Below, piece after piece: positions 63,912 through 64,000 of a stretch of DNA of 64,000 nt (its first letter is position 1; the number at the start of each line of letters is the position of its first letter). The stretch is from Cephaloticoccus capnophilus (GTDB taxonomy: Bacteria; Verrucomicrobiota; Verrucomicrobiia; Opitutales; Opitutaceae). The position numbers and the translations under genes were made by a program. The notes beneath the pieces are model-generated. The model was not told where the DNA came from, made no database searches, and saw nothing but the letters and a program-made list of their open reading frames with translations. Location: contig NZ_LSZP01000044.1 of the NCBI RefSeq assembly GCF_001580045.1, positions 61,231 through 125,230 on the forward strand. Direction: 5' to 3'.

Positions 63912-64000
63912 CCACTACGCGTGGGGCGGCGGTCAGTGACCGCTTCCATTTAATTTGGGATTTCGCATCGCGCTATCGCGCGAAAGCGAAATCCCAAATT
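63912..64000. repeat. Hairpin-mosaic unit C5 (continues beyond window)
   Basis: CCACTACGCGTGG, GCGGTCAGTGACCGC, then a stem 63952-63964/63988-64000 with inner TCGCGC/GCGCGA, nearly identical to the matching part of C4 (57340-57428) and in the same orientation. The window ends on the last base of the stem. Confidence 0.75.

Overview
The window is a GC-rich bacterial chromosome segment with about 50 protein genes and an unusual load of structured repeats between them. The gene mix suggests Verrucomicrobiota, probably the Opitutae side: a Gld-type ABC export set with a DUF4340 protein and an AsmA-like giant, DUF5069, Gfo/Idh/MocA oxidoreductases paired with a TIM-barrel isomerase, a sulfatase-family protein, a NamZ/DUF1343 muramidase, pyrophosphate-type PPDK glycolysis, menaquinone synthesis and a caa3-type oxidase. 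The phylum is inferred from gene content; no rRNA or tRNA is present.

Layout. 1-3.1 kb: end of an unknown gene, a ribitol dehydrogenase, a truncated sugar-ABC ATPase tail, polyphosphate glucokinase and a DUF5069 protein. 3.1-6.3 kb (minus): histone H1-like protein, an orphan protein with kinase-like motifs, a Gfo/Idh oxidoreductase. 6.5-9.7 kb (plus): menB, a CNNM/CorC membrane protein, tag. 9.8-14.8 kb (minus): a secreted His/Tyr-rich protein, fructose-bisphosphate aldolase, ppdK. 15-25 kb: aldo/keto reductase, tatC, GH36 alpha-galactosidase, def-pduO, and a membrane/coiled-coil pair. 25-29.3 kb: a lower-GC islet with a GT2 glycosyltransferase, two tandem PhyH-type dioxygenases and a methyltransferase. 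29.9-40.6 kb: a sulfatase-like pseudoenzyme, then a six-gene minus-strand run birA-gldA-gldF-gldG-DUF4340-AsmA. 40.7-52.2 kb: rhamnulokinase, mqo, purU, Gfo/Idh plus isomerase, NamZ, a fucose-isomerase-like protein and an SDR. 53-57.3 kb: sulfate importer sbp-cysT-cysW-cysA. 57.6-63.9 kb: azurin-like cupredoxin and coxB-coxA-coxC-ctaF-ctaG.

How it fits together. The cell takes up and degrades plant or algal sugars (rhamnose, fucose, alpha-galactosides, polyols), phosphorylates glucose with polyphosphate and uses reversible PPDK. It respires with menaquinone, malate:quinone oxidoreductase, an azurin-like carrier and a caa3 oxidase.

The most striking content is non-coding. A mosaic family of hairpin modules lies directly 3' of genes at 29.3-29.8, 47.8-48.0, 52.2-52.7, 54.06-54.14, 57.3-57.6 and 63.9-64.0 kb. 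Copies keep loops and flanks but change stem sequences on both arms together, so structure is conserved rather than sequence. In two genes the stop codon lies inside a repeat palindrome. A second family has 22-bp inverted ends (about 4.8, 16.0, 29.3 and 52.2 kb); one copy has a TTA flanking duplication and another interrupts a repeat whose uninterrupted twin lies at 24.9 kb. This family looks mobile, and in one place it carries a hairpin-mosaic unit inside it.
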